This document shows, one piece after another, positions 22,201-32,502 of a stretch of DNA of 64,000 bases. The position numbers and the translations under genes are program-made. The notes below the pieces were generated by a model. The model was not told the DNA's origin. It made no database searches and saw only the letters and a program-made list of their open reading frames with translations. Source of the stretch: Muscardinus avellanarius (taxonomy: Eukaryota; Chordata; Mammalia; Rodentia; Gliridae). The stretch lies in the NCBI GenBank assembly GCA_963383645.1, contig OY726565.1, forward strand, positions 25,418,466 through 25,482,465. The letters are read 5' to 3'. Position 1 is the first letter of the stretch. Each line of letters starts with the position of its first letter.

Positions 22201-25050
22201 CTTTTAAATATTCTATATCTTCTTTACTTCGTTTAGGAAAGTTGTATGTATCTAGAAAATTTCCCATTTTGTTGGAGTATAGTTTTCAAAGTAGTTTCTC
22301 ATAATCCTCTGAATTGCCACACTGTTGGAGGTAATATTTGTGTTTTCATCTCTTATTTTAGTAATTTGGATTGATTCATTTTTTTCTTTTCATTAGTTTG
22401 GCTAGTGCCTTATCTATCTTGTTTATTTTGGGGGAAAACCAGATTTTGGTTTTGTTGACTTTCTGTATTTTTTATTCTCTATTTTATTGATTTCTGCTCT
22501 GGTTTTTAAAATTTTCTGTCTTTTACTGGATTTGGGGTTAAACTGTTCCTAGTTTTCAAGGAATTTGAGGTGTGTCTTCAGGTTATTTTTTGGTGATTTT
22601 CTGTTCTTATGTGAGCACACATTTATGTCAATTTTACTCTTAATACTGCTTTTAAGGTATCCCAGAAGTTTTGATATGTTGTGTCTCTATTTTCATTTGT
22701 TTCTAGAAATTTCTTAATTTCACCCCTTTCTTCTTTTTTGACCCATTCCTCATTCAGGTGTTCAGTCTCCCTGTGTTTATGTGGTTACTCTGAGTCTTCT
22801 TATAGTTGATATCTAGTTTCATCCCATTGTTGTTTAAAATCATGCAGGGGAGTATGTCACATGTTTTAAATTTTCTAGTGCTCACTTTGCGGCCCGGAAT
22901 ATGTTCTATTTTGGAGAAAGTTCTCTGAGCAGCTGAGAAAAATGTGAACTCTGCTGTTTTGGGGTAGAATATCTGTATGTGTCTAATAGGTACATTTGGT
23001 TTATGGTGTTCTATAGGTCCAATGCATCTTTATTGACCTTTGTCTAAAAGATTGGTCTAGCAGTGTGAGAGGAGTATTGAAGTCTTACATTGTAATTATA
23101 TTGGTATCTATATGTGACTTAATGTCACAAAGAATTTGTTTTATGAAAGTGGCCATACCTGTGTTTAGGGCATAAATATTGTCTATCATTATTTCTTCTT
23201 GCTGTATTGTTTCTTTTACCAGTAAAAATGACCTGCTTTGTCTCTTCTGGTAAACTTGGGCTTGAAGTCTAACTTGTCTGATACATAGTTGCTATTCCTG
23301 CTTAACTTTGAGTTCCATTGGCCTGGATTACCTTGCTCCAGCCCTTCACCTTTAGATTATGAGTATCTTTACTTGTAAGGTGTATTTCTTACAGGTAACA
23401 TATAGATGGATTATGTTTTTTAACCCATTTTGTTACCTTATGTCTTTTTACTTGAGAGTTGAGGCCATTTATATTCAGCATGATTATTGAAAGATGATTT
23501 TTAGTTTCTAACATTTTGAGTTGTAATTTCTATTTGAGGTATTGTTTGTTCTTCTTTGCTTAGTTGTTTGTTTGATGAAAATTATTGCTTCTCTTGTCCT
23601 GGCATTCATTGTTTATTTCTTCTTTGTAATTAATCTCTTTGAGTATTTTCTCTACTGCTGGTTTGGAAGATATAAATTCTTTTAGCTCCTGTTTGTTATG
23701 GAAGATTTTTATTTCCTTGCTGAATTTGAGAGATATTTTTTCTGGGTAGGAAATTTGGGGCTACAAGTTGTTTCTTTCAGAGTTTGGAATACGTTACTCC
23801 TGGCCCTTCTGGCTTTCATAACTTGGTTTGGGAAGTCTGGAGTGATTCTAATTGGTTTGTCTCTGAATTTCACTTGGTCTTTTGCTTTTGTTGCCTTTAA
23901 GATTCTCTCCTTGGCCTCTTCTTAGTCAGTTTGACTATTATGTGATGTAGTGAACCTTTTCTCTGATCTTGTCTAAAGGGGTTCCTTTATGTTTCCTGTA
24001 CCTGTGGATCGAACTATTATTCTGTGTTTGGAATTTTTTCTGATATTAGTTCTTTGAAAAAATTATTGATTTCTTTGGCTTCAGTTTCTATTTCTTCTTC
24101 TATTTCTATTATTCATAGGTTAGCTCTTTTAACATTGTCCCATATCTCTTCATATCACTGGGATTGGATCTAATGTAAGCACATGTCTCCAGGCTTTTCA
24201 CAAACCCTGAACATGAGTTTTTCCTTGCCTTTGTAGGTGCTGGGTTCCTCTGGAACCAGGCCCAGTGTATATGTAGGAGTTCTCGTTCTCCATAAATAAG
24301 GCTGGGTTGGTTTGGTATCTCCCTGGTCACAAGACCAGGTCTTGCCTGGTGGTCTGTGCCAATCTTTACTGAGCCTAGGCCTCTTTGCCTGAACTGTAGG
24401 CCTCTTTGCCTGATTGACCCTGAGGGCTATCTGCTAATCTATACCTCTGCTATGTCCAACAGCAGACTTTTTTTCCACCTTCACCAGAGTGAACCATGAA
24501 GTCTCAGACCCTGCAAGTCTATCGCTTGCTACAAGAGTCCTTTCAGCCATGCTGGGCTATATCCCTCAGGAATGTCTGATTCACATATGGTGTTGTTGAG
24601 CACCACTCTGGATCTCTGGAGGATGAGGTGAGCTTAGACACCACCACCACAGCTTTTAGCTGAAAGTCCAGGCAATAAGATCTCTGTGGAGCATGGTGCA
24701 AGGTGCAGACCATTTACAATTTCAATGAGCTGCAGCTGCTGACTTCCCATCAAGTTGTTGCTGGGGGGTCTCTGGAGGCCACAGTGCCAGTAGCTCTGGG
24801 AGGGTTAGGCAAGATAGTGCTGCATTGGCCCCTGCAGCCACAGCTTTGGGAAGAGAATGGGTACTTTTCTGTCCTCTGATCTGTCCTCTGGCTTTGTTTT
24901 TGCCACCTTTTAATTTTTCATTGCTTTTTCAATTTTTGCTGATTTTTTTTTATCTTGTAAAGATGTTATTTTCATGGTGATAGAGATTGAGTGTCAGCAG
25001 GACTGCAATGTGCTGCTTTCCTCAGTTGTCATCTTTCTGGAAGTAGCCCA
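19263..25050 (-). mobile_element. L1 LINE, near full span, defective
   Basis: The element lies on the minus strand: 3' UTR 19263-19700, ORF2 from about 19800 to 23470, ORF1 C-terminal half about 23670-24155, 5' region 24155-25050. The ORF2 3' part is recognised at 19893-20093 ([10 protein letters not shown] and [10 protein letters not shown], then [15 protein letters not shown]), where L1 ORF2p has its C-terminal Cys region. Reverse transcriptase-side segments are at 20634-20942 ([24 protein letters not shown]). Many stops and shifts break both frames, so no intact protein is made. The 5' boundary is approximate. A SINE sits inside at 21882-22095. The N-terminal part of ORF1 seems to be missing: recognisable ORF1 text stops at about 24155 and runs straight into unrelated 5' sequence. 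Confidence 0.9.
21882..22095 (-). mobile_element. Young B1-dID-type SINE inserted in L1
   Basis: Antisense ID half of the 'GGAAGCCCTTCTACCTCC' type and antisense B1 half ending CACGCCCGGCT. Flanked by the target-site duplication CTATAAATGTTT at 21870-21881 and 22096-22107. The tail is a (TTTA)n run. Confidence 0.95.
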
Positions 25051-25313
25051 CTATCTTTGTACAGCTTATATTTATTCCACTTAATTTCTAAAGTAGAAAT
25101 AGCCAAGGCTGAGAGATTATGTAACTTGGTCAGATTTGTTTAGCTAATAAATTAAAGCTAAGATAGTAATGTCCAAGGCTCTGGCTTTTCAATACTGTGT
25201 AAACTCATGATATTAGATAAGGGCATTAGGGCATTTTCTTTTATTGGCCTCTCGGTTCTCATTTGCAACATCATTGGGACTTTAGTCATCTTAGGGATCT
25301 TCATAAGTTTTGA

Positions 25314-25315
<2 letters not shown>
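25051..25315. other. Unique DNA
   Basis: Nothing recognised. Confidence 0.4.

Positions 25316-25354
<39 letters not shown>
25316..25354. repeat. (GT)n microsatellite in a SINE tail
   Basis: About 19 GT units abutting the tail of the SINE at 25355-25571. Confidence 0.95.
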
Positions 25355-25355
<1 letters not shown>

Positions 25356-25571
25356 TAGTGTGTTACTGAGGATTAAACCCAGGGACATTCTATCTCTAAA
25401 CTATATCCCCAGTTCTTTTCTTTTTTGCTTTGTTGTAGTTTGTTTTCAAATAAGGTCCTCTATGTTGCTGAGGACCTTGTTGCATTTCAGAGGCTATATT
25501 TGAACCTACAATACCCCTATCTTAGTCTCCTAAATTCTGGGATTATAGGCATGCATCACCACACAAGCTTT
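25355..25571 (-). mobile_element. B1-dID-type SINE (diverged)
   Basis: Antisense ID half (GGATTAAACCCAGGGACATT) then a worn antisense B1 half ending CACCACACAAGCTT. Confidence 0.8.
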
Positions 25572-26165
25572 ATTCTATATCTTCAAAGATGTCTTAACTA
25601 TGAGAGACATAGCATCATTTCTACAAGGGAAGGAATAATTATTGGTTGATCATAATGCATGTGAGATTATAAACAATATTTGCATATGTTGTGTATGGGT
25701 TTAAGCATCTTATTTTTCTATAAAATCTTTCACTTTTGTTAGGCCAACCAACTGATATACTTCTCATTAATCTTACATATTAACTGAAGTAGTTCACGTT
25801 TTGAAATCCAACTTACTATCTTGTCCTCGGGGACTAGTTCTTATTTTTTAAATGTGATGACATATGCTTCAGACATTGCTAATTAGGTCTTTCCCTTGAA
25901 AATTCATCCTGACATGTTTTGAGAACATTTTCCCTCTTGAGTAAAAGTTCATTAAATTATTAATATCCTTGTATAAGTCTTATAAGATTACTTACACAAT
26001 GTGGCTTTATTCTATTCTGAAAACCCATAGTGAAGAATGAAACATATCTCATTTCCTTATCCATCCTTTCTAGGTAAAGATTAGAAAATAAGAGATATAT
26101 ATTCAGTAACATATATTGTTGATGTAAGATAAAAAGTATCTTGAACCTACAAATAGATGTTTCAC
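25572..26165. other. Unique AT-rich DNA
   Basis: No gene recognised; a 113-codon minus-strand frame (25960-26301) runs into the L1-derived end of the next element and has no recognisable domain. Confidence 0.4.
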
Positions 26166-26357
26166 ATATAATTAACTTTTTAAAATTTGTTTTTATTGGT
26201 GCATTGTAATCATATATCACATTGGAATACAAGACTTGAGAGGATATACAAGCACACATCATCCAATTAGCCCTCAACCACTCCCCATCTCTCGATCCCA
26301 TGCTTGTTTGGTGATTAACTTTGATACATTTGTTTATGTACCTCCTGAGGTTTTCTT

Positions 26358-26736
26358 TGGTTTTTTTTTTTGTGTGTGTGTGTGTGTGGTACTGGGTTCC
26401 TGGAAGCCCTTCTACGTCCAGGCTACACTCCCAGACCTATTTTTTATATTTTTATTTGGAAACAGGGTCTTTTTTTTTTTTTTTTTGGTGGGTGGTACTG
26501 GGGTTCCTGGAAGCCCTTCTACTTCCGGGCTACACTCCCAGACCTATTTTATATTCTTGAAACAGGGTCTCTTAAACAGTGTGGCTGGCTACAACCCTGT
26601 GCAATCCTCCTGTCTCCACCTCCCAAGTGTGGGGATTACAAGCGTGCGCCACCACACCTGGCTTCAGAAACAGGGTCTCTTAAGCCAGCACAGCTGGCTT
26701 CGAACCTGTGCGGTCCATGCACCACCACACCCGGCT
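26358..26736 (-). mobile_element. Young SINE split by a second SINE
   Basis: The outer copy occupies 26358-26470 and 26666-26736 and is flanked by TACCTCCTGAG (26339-26349 and 26736-26746). Its B1 half is shortened near 26715. It carries a short GT tract (26372-26388) in its tail. Confidence 0.88.
26471..26665 (-). mobile_element. Young SINE nested in a SINE
   Basis: Full antisense dimer starting with an 16-base T run, ending CACACCTGGCTT. Flanked by GAAACAGGGTCT of the host SINE on both sides (about 26459-26470 and 26667-26678). Confidence 0.9.
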
Positions 26737-26929
26737 ACCTCCTGAGTTTTAAAGAGGCAACATCCTCCCCTATTCCATATCCTCTGATTGGTCACCTTGA
26801 TTGCTTCGCTATAGGGCCCTTTCTATAACTCGACCTCTTCCTGTTGCCCCTTTCATCCAGGTTATTGCTGATTAGGGGAAGCATCTGGTTTTTATTTTCT
26901 GCGATATTTCTCTGTGCGTGCCGCGTTGC

Positions 26930-28870
26930 AAGTACTGATCCCACTCTTGATGGCCCCAGTAGTGGCCTGGCTACCCAGTGGACTGATCCGAACCTTGCTG
27001 GCTCAAGCACCGGCCTTGCCTCATGGGAGGCCCTGATTCTGGCCTCGCTGGCCCCCACACTGGCCTAACCCCTCGACTGGCTCCAATCCCAGCCTCAGTG
27101 GCCCCAGCACTGGCCTTGCCTCAAGGCAGGCTCCATCCCAGCCTTGCTGACCCTGGCACCAGCCTAACCCCTCGACAGAATCCTATCCTGGCCTCAGAGG
27201 CCCCAGCACTGGCCTTGCCGCACGGCAGGTTCTGATCCCAGCCTCGCTGGCCTCGGTACCAGCCTAATCCCTCAGCAGGCTCCGATCCTGGCCTCAGAGG
27301 CCCCAGTAGCGGACTTGCCTCACAGCAGGCTCTGATGCCGGCCACTGGCCCTGGCACCAGCCTAACCCGTTGGCAGGCTCCAATCCCAGCCTCGGAGGCC
27401 CCAGCACCAGCCTTGCCTCATGGCAGGCTCCGATCCCAGCCTCGCTGGCCTGGGCACCGGCCTAACCCCTTGGCAGGCTCCAATCCCAGCCTCGGAGGCC
27501 TCAGTAGCGGCCTTGCCTCATGGAAAGCTCCGATGCTGGTTGCTGGCCCCAGCACTGGCCTATCCTTTTGGCAGGCTCTAATCTCAGCCTTGGAGGCCCC
27601 AGCACCGGCTGTGCCTCATGGCAGGTTCCGATTGCAGCCTCGCTGGCCCCGGCACCAGCCTACCCCTTGGCAGGCTCCGATCCTGGCCTCGGAGGCCTCA
27701 GTAGTGTCCTTGCCTCATGGAAGGTTCCGATGCCGGCCGCTGGCCCCAGCACCGGCCTAACCCCTTGGCAGGCTCTGATCCCAGCCTCGGAGGCCCCAGC
27801 ACTGGCTGTGCCTCATGGCAGAGTCCGATCCCAGCCTCGCTGGCCCTGGAATCGGCCTAACCCCTCGGCAGGCTCTGATCCCGGCCTCGGAGGCCCCAGC
27901 ACCAGCCTTGCCTCACAGCAGGTTCCGATGCCAGCCACTGGCCCCAGCACCAGCCTTACGCCTGGGCAGGCTTCGATCCCGGCCTCAGAGGCCCCAGTAG
28001 CGCCCTGCCTCATGGCAGGCTCCAATACCGGCCGCTGGCCCCAGCACCGGCCTAACCCCTTGGCAGACCCTGATCCCAGCCTCGGAGGCCCCACACCAGC
28101 CTTGCCTCATGGCAGGCTCCGATCCCAGCCTCGCTGGCCCCAGCACTGGCCTAACCCCTCGGCAGGCTTTGATCCCGGCCTCAGAGGCTTCAGCACTGGT
28201 CTTGCCTCAAGGCAGGCTCTGTCCCAGCCTCACTGACCCTGGCACTGGCCTAACCCCTCGACAGATTCCTATCCTGGTCTCGGAGGCCTCAGCATCAGCC
28301 TTGCCTCACGGCAGGTTCCAATCCCAGCCTCGCTGGCCCCGGTACCGGCCTAACCCCTCGGCAGGCTTCGATCCCAGCCTCGGAGATCCCAGTAGTGGCC
28401 TTGCCTCACAGCAGGCTCCGATGCCGGCCATTGGCCCTGGCACTGGCCTACCCCTCGGCAGGCTCCGATCTCAGCCTCGGAGGCCTCAGTAGCGGCCTTG
28501 CCTCATGGAAGGCTCTGATGCCAGCCGCTGGCCCCGGCACTGGCCTAACCCTTTGGCAGGCTCTGATCCCGGCCTCAGAGGCCCCAGTAGCGGCCTTGCC
28601 TCATGGCAGGCTCCGATGCCAGCCGCTGGCCCCAGCACCGGCCTAACCACTTGGCAGGCTCCGATCCCAGCCTCGGAGGCCCCAGCATCGGCCTTGCCTC
28701 ATGGCAGGCTCCGATCCCAGCCTTGCTGGCCCCAGCACCAGCCTAACCCCTCGGTAGGCTCTGATCCCAGCCTTGGAGGCTCCAGCACCAGATTTGCCTT
28801 GCAGCAGGCTCCATCCCAGCTTTGCTGTGTCCGTCGCCAGCCTCACCCCTCGGCAGGCTCCAATCCGAGC
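26930..28870. repeat. 50-bp GC-rich minisatellite (VNTR), about 39 units
   Basis: The + strand reads GGCAGGCTCCGATCCCAGCC then either TCGGAGGCCCCAGCACCGGC-CTTGCCTCAT (type A) or TCGCTGGCCCCAGCACCGGC-CTAACCCCTC (type B), 50 bases each; a third type (GATGCCGGCCGCTGGCCCC) is 1-2 bases shorter. Types follow one another in a loose higher-order order of two or three. Because 50 is not a multiple of 3, open frames appear in every frame; they are not genes. This GC-rich block stands out from the AT-rich surroundings. Confidence 0.95.
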
Positions 28871-29430
28871 TCCCTTTTCGCCCAACCAATTGTCCCATGT
28901 TCTCGAGGGTGTGTGGTGGTAGCATTCTGCCTCTGGGGTTATTACTTCAAAAGTTCCAGGTGTAATGCATCAGATCTCTGCCTCCCCTGAGTACTGGCCA
29001 CTGCCATTGCCACTGCGTCCACCATTTCAAATCTTTCCCAAGCTCTTTTTCCACTCTAAATGTTGTCCAGTGTTCCTAAGCATGCACGACGGTAGCATTT
29101 GATGTTTGGTGTAATTTCTCCAAAAAATAAGGTTGGTAGGATCAGATTTCTGCCTCTCCTGAATACAAGTCTCCACTACCATTGCAGAGACCGCTTCCAA
29201 CACTGCCTTCCTCCTAGGTCTCCACTAAAATCTCTCCTTACAGGTGATGTCCAAGATTCTTAAGAATGTAGAGAAGCAGTCCTCCTTCACAGGGAATTTT
29301 TCCAAAAGTTCCAGTTCATTTGGATAAGTTTTGTCTGCATCTCCAGTATCCTGGCATCCGCCACGGCCTTCTTGACCCCTCTCCGATATTTTTCTTTTTT
29401 CTTTTTCTTTTCCTTTTATTTTTTTTAAAT
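28871..29430 (-). other. Unique body of the composite element, copy A, with a minus-strand frame
   Basis: The sequence matches copy B (58560-59110) along its whole length by eye, with scattered substitutions and small indels. On the minus strand one frame is open from 29803 down to 29225 (192 codons), starting within the GC-rich repeats and carrying QDTGDADKTYPNELELLEKF and PVKEDCF. Copy B has the same phrase with ELEILEKFPAKEDCF, so the frame is shared for about 30 codons, then differs. I recognise no protein family. It may be non-coding sequence that happens to stay open. Confidence 0.55.
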
Positions 29431-29439
29431 AAGAGAAGA

Positions 29440-29825
29440 CAGTATCTGTGGTTTGTGGAGGTTGTGGGATCAGGCACTCAGTAGCACTGTGACCTGGGCC
29501 TGGTTTCCCCAGGGGTCCAGCATGCTCCGCAGGACTCTGCCCGGGGCCCAGAGTCCTGTGACCCTGGGCCCTGGTTCTTCTGGGGTTCTGGCAAGCCCTG
29601 CCTGACCCCCGCCCGGGGCCCAGGGCCTTGCGACCGGGCCCCAGTTTCTCTGGGGGTCTGGCATGCTCCGCGCAATCCCGCCTGGGGCCCAGAGTCCTCA
29701 GACCCGGGACCCAGCTATTCTGGGTTCTGGCGTGCCCCGCCTGACCCCCACCCAGGGCCCAGGGCCTTGTGACCAGGCCCCAGTTTCTCCAGGGGTCTGG
29801 CATGCTCTGCGCGATCCCCAGGAAT
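29440..29825. repeat. GC-rich 140-bp tandem repeat at the 5' end of copy A
   Basis: CATGCTC-type starts recur at 29521, 29662 and 29801, giving a period of 139-141 bp and about 2.5 units. Each unit holds GGGGCCCAGAGTCCT and GGGGCCCAGGGCCTTG blocks. Tandem GC-rich repeats at the 5' end recall L1 promoter monomers; promoter activity is inference. Confidence 0.8.
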
Positions 29826-29878
29826 TAACTTTAAAAAGAGATATAATTAACTTTTAAAGATAAAATTTCCAGTGGCTT

Positions 29879-30065
29879 GGAGCCAGGCGTGGTGGCGCAC
29901 GCTTGTAATCCCAGTAGAGACAGAAGAATCGCGGAGGTTCGAAGCCAGCCGCGCTGACTTAAGAGACCATTTTTCCACATAAAAAAGTATAAAAATAGTT
30001 CTGGGAGTGTAGCCCATGGGAGTGTAGCCGGAGGTAGAAGGGCTCCCAGGAACCCCCAGTACCAC

Positions 30066-30094
<29 letters not shown>
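29879..30094 (+). mobile_element. Young B1-dID-type SINE with 13-bp internal duplication
   Basis: Starts GCCAGGCGTGGTGGCGCACG; the ID half reads GGGAGTGTAGCCC then GGGAGTGTAGCCGG, a short duplication of the A-box region. Tail of about 37 A. Flanking duplication AAAATTTCCAGTGGCTT (left) and AAAATTTCCAGTTGCTT (right). Confidence 0.92.
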
Positions 30095-30102
<8 letters not shown>

Positions 30103-30111
30103 CAGTTGCTT

Positions 30112-30461
30112 CCCATCACAATAAAAATAATAAACCCAAGCATCTGCCATACTCTACATGGCCCAGTATAATCTGGCCAGTCTCCTTTTTTTTTGCTACT
30201 CATTAAATAAGCCCTGCTCAGAGCTTTGTTCTTGCTGATCTCTCTGCTGGGGGGGCTCTTTCTCAGATGGTGCGTGGCCCATGAACTTGCTTGTTCCAGC
30301 GGTCTCCTGAGGGTTCTCCAGAGTTTTCTATCTAAAAAAGTTACATAACTCTCATCTCCTTACTCTGATTTTTTTTATAATTCTTATCCAAAATTCATAT
30401 CTTAATTTGTTTTATTATTATATATGCAATAAAAATAGCACAGTGGTAGTGATCAGGAACT
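30112..30461. other. Unique DNA
   Basis: No gene recognised. Confidence 0.4.
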
Positions 30462-30600
30462 GTACAGTCAAGTTGCTTGGACTTAAGGCCTAACTGTTAT
30501 GTACTACCCCCATGACCTTTGTCATGCTACCTTGTCACTCATTTGGCTATCTCAAAGCTGTTTTAAGGAGTGACTGAATGCAGAGGTGCAAATTGCTTTG
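30462..30600 (+). mobile_element. MIR-like fragment
   Basis: 'gttgcttggacttaaggcct' followed by a MIR-like core; heavily diverged. Confidence 0.45.
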
Positions 30601-30654
30601 AATGGTTTCTGGAATTTACTAAGGGCCTTGTGTTATCTGTTACTACAGTTGTCC

Positions 30655-30770
30655 CCACTGGGTCACTAGCTCCATGAGCGCAAGATCCAAGGTATTACCA
30701 ATGCGTGCAGAAGCACTTACTCATTGCAGGGATCCTATAAATGTTTACTGAATAAATGAATGGATGACTC
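30655..30770 (+). mobile_element. L2 3' end
   Basis: 'actagctccatgagcgcaag' and 'taaatgtttactgaataaat' with a final GAATGGATGA are the typical 3' end of L2. Confidence 0.75.
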
Positions 30771-30860
30771 CAGGTATATGCCAGCTGTGAGTTTGGAAAA
30801 TGTTCCACAAAAATACAGTGAAGATATGGCAGTAAACAAATGAGTTTAAAAGTCATAAAC

Positions 30861-31042
30861 CAGGCAGGTGGCGCACTCTTGTAATCCCAGTACTTGGGAG
30901 GCTGAGACAGGAGGATCAGAGGTTTGTGACCAGCCTCAGCTACTTAGGCCCTCTGCAACTTAGTGAGACCCTGTTTTGAATAAAGAATAAAAAATAGGGC
31001 TGAGAGTGTAGCTCAGAGTTAGAATGCCCCTGGGTTCAATGA
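30861..31042 (+). mobile_element. B1-dID-type SINE
   Basis: B1 half (CAGGCAGGTGGCGCACTCTT) and ID half (GGGCTGAGAGTGTAGCTCAG, CCCCTGGGTTCAATG) with no clear tail. Confidence 0.88.
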
Positions 31043-31889
31043 CTTCACAAAGTACATAAGGGAAATTTTATGTAATTGAGAAATCTGACTTGGCTATATA
31101 AACATTATGTATGTATGTATGTAATACTACTGTAGCAAAGATGCTAGGAACAAGATGTGTTTGGGTTTTCTGCCTAAAGGATACTTTCCTAGAGGGAAAA
31201 TAGAGGAAAAATCAAAGGACATAAAAGAATCTGGCAAGTGGTCCGTGATTGTGGCTGGCAAGAATTAGTGAGGCACCAGTTTTCCCAGGAACTCCTACCT
31301 TACTCTGAGAAAGAAAGTGACCTGAGCCTAGAAAAGGTAGATTGATAAAGACAGAGTCTAAATTACTTTTACCAATTAAAGTTCCCACTGACATTCGATG
31401 TTTAGTTTAAGGAAATGAAAAGTAGCACTCAAATAGGAAAAACATTTACCCCGTATTTATTCACCAGTATGTCCCCACGTGTTCAGTTTTCAAAGAAGAT
31501 CAGTATATCTTCTCACTACTTAAATCAGCTCTGCAAGAGATCAGAGGGACAGGCTGGGAAATGACTTTTGAACATATTGTGGAGTGAAGAGGACACACAC
31601 ACATCTAGAACACATTGTGCAGAAGCCTCCAGGGAAGGCTGTTCCTGCTTGAGGGACTTTCCAGGTGTAGCATTCCATCCTGTCACAGAAGACGTACTGA
31701 CAACTCATTCTGTCCACATTTCTCTTTCATCCTTGGAACCCCCTTTCCCCAAAGTGAAGACTGTAGAGAACAATGAAAAGGTAGCACATTTAGGAAAGAA
31801 CTTAATTCTTACTTCCCTTTACTGGAATATCTGAGCTTGCCTAACAACCAAATGAACACATCTATCTAAATACCATTGTGAGTAATTAT
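31043..31889. other. Unique DNA
   Basis: No gene recognised; an 88-codon frame (31568-31834) has no recognisable domain. Confidence 0.4.
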
Positions 31890-31995
31890 TCCTTCTCTTC
31901 TTCCTTGAAGGCAAGGTACAGATATTAGTTGTCTTATTATATTCTGCCCTAGCACCAGTATGTAAAACTCAGTAAATTTTTGCTGAATAAAATTT
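31890..31995 (+). mobile_element. L2 3' end
   Basis: 'gaaggcaaggtacagatatt' and 'ctcagtaaatttttgctgaa' match the L2 3' end pattern. Confidence 0.6.
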
Positions 31996-32299
31996 ATATC
32001 ATTTTGATAGGAATTGTTTCTGAAGTCAGCATTTAAATATTCAGATGCAATTTAATTTATTAAGTTTGTCTCAATTAATTGCAAATTATGGGATGAAAAT
32101 ATTTTAGTTTCAAATGTGTAACTGTTATAGTTTATTTTAGGAATCCCCTAGTAGTCTCTCTACTTGTCTAGCCTTTGTTGAATAACTGAAAAATGTATTT
32201 CTATGGTTTTACTTGGTACTAGTCATTTCAATCCTTTAGATTAAACACACAACTCTAGAATCTAGCCTTTGAACATAGGTAGAGTGGAGGAGGGAGGTT
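31996..32299. other. Unique AT-rich DNA
   Basis: Nothing recognised. Confidence 0.4.
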
Positions 32300-32502
32300 A
32301 CAAAGGATTGAACCCAGGAGCATTCTACATCAGAACTACACTCTAATCCATTCATTCATTCATTCATTCATTCATTCACTCACTCATTTATATTTTGAAG
32401 CAGGGTCTTGCTAGGTTGCTTAGGCTAGCCTCAGCCCTGTAATTCACCCTTCTTACCCTCCAGTAGTAGGGCTGCAGATGTGCACCACCACACCCAGCTG
32501 AA
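32300..32502 (-). mobile_element. B1-dID-type SINE with (ATTC)n linker
   Basis: Antisense ID half, then the A-rich linker has become an ATTC repeat (32350-32380), then antisense B1 half ending CACACCCAGCTG. Confidence 0.85.
32350..32390. repeat. (ATTC)n microsatellite within a SINE
   Basis: About seven ATTC units followed by variants ACTC. Confidence 0.9.

Larger units (their letters stand above)
26182..26925 (-). mobile_element. L1 3' UTR-like end of the composite element
   Basis: TTTTTATTGGTGCATTGTAA and CATCCAATTAGCCCTCAACC match the 3' UTR of the L1 at 19263 (TTTATTGGTGCATTGTAGCC; CACTCAATTAGCCCTTACCC). After the SINE interruption, 26747-26910 continues in step with the same L1 at about 19450-19600 (CTCTTCC...GGTCACCTT...GGGAAGCATC). 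Confidence 0.8.
26166..29858 (-). mobile_element. Composite SVA-like retroelement, copy A (with target-site duplications)
   Basis: On the minus strand the order is: GC-rich 5' tandem repeats (29440-29825), a T/A-rich pyrimidine stretch (29390-29430), a unique body (28870-29390), an array of about 50-bp repeats (26930-28870), and an L1 3' UTR-like end (26182-26925) finishing in an A-rich tail. The flanks carry ATATAATTAACTTTTTAAA (26166-26184) and ATATAATTAACTTTTAAA (29841-29858), an 18-bp target-site duplication differing by one T. A nested SINE pair splits the L1 part. The whole therefore moved as one unit by L1-type retrotransposition. Copy B lies at 58276-59395. The element makes no L1 enzyme of its own that I can see, so it would be non-autonomous. 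Confidence 0.8.

Noticed and set aside
26236..26745. 169-codon + strand frame
   Set aside because: It runs through an L1 3' end and two antisense SINEs; the protein-like text is SINE sequence.
27520..28236. 238-codon open frame and many others in the 26.9-28.9 kb block
   Set aside because: All lie in a 50-bp tandem repeat whose length is not a multiple of 3, so every frame stays open by composition; no start context, splice site or domain.
26930..28870. CRISPR-like array
   Set aside because: Units are contiguous with no unique spacers, and the genome is mammalian.
29225..29803. 192-codon minus-strand frame as a host gene
   Set aside because: Its first two thirds are GC-rich tandem repeat. 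Only the shared end is kept, as a finding within the composite element.
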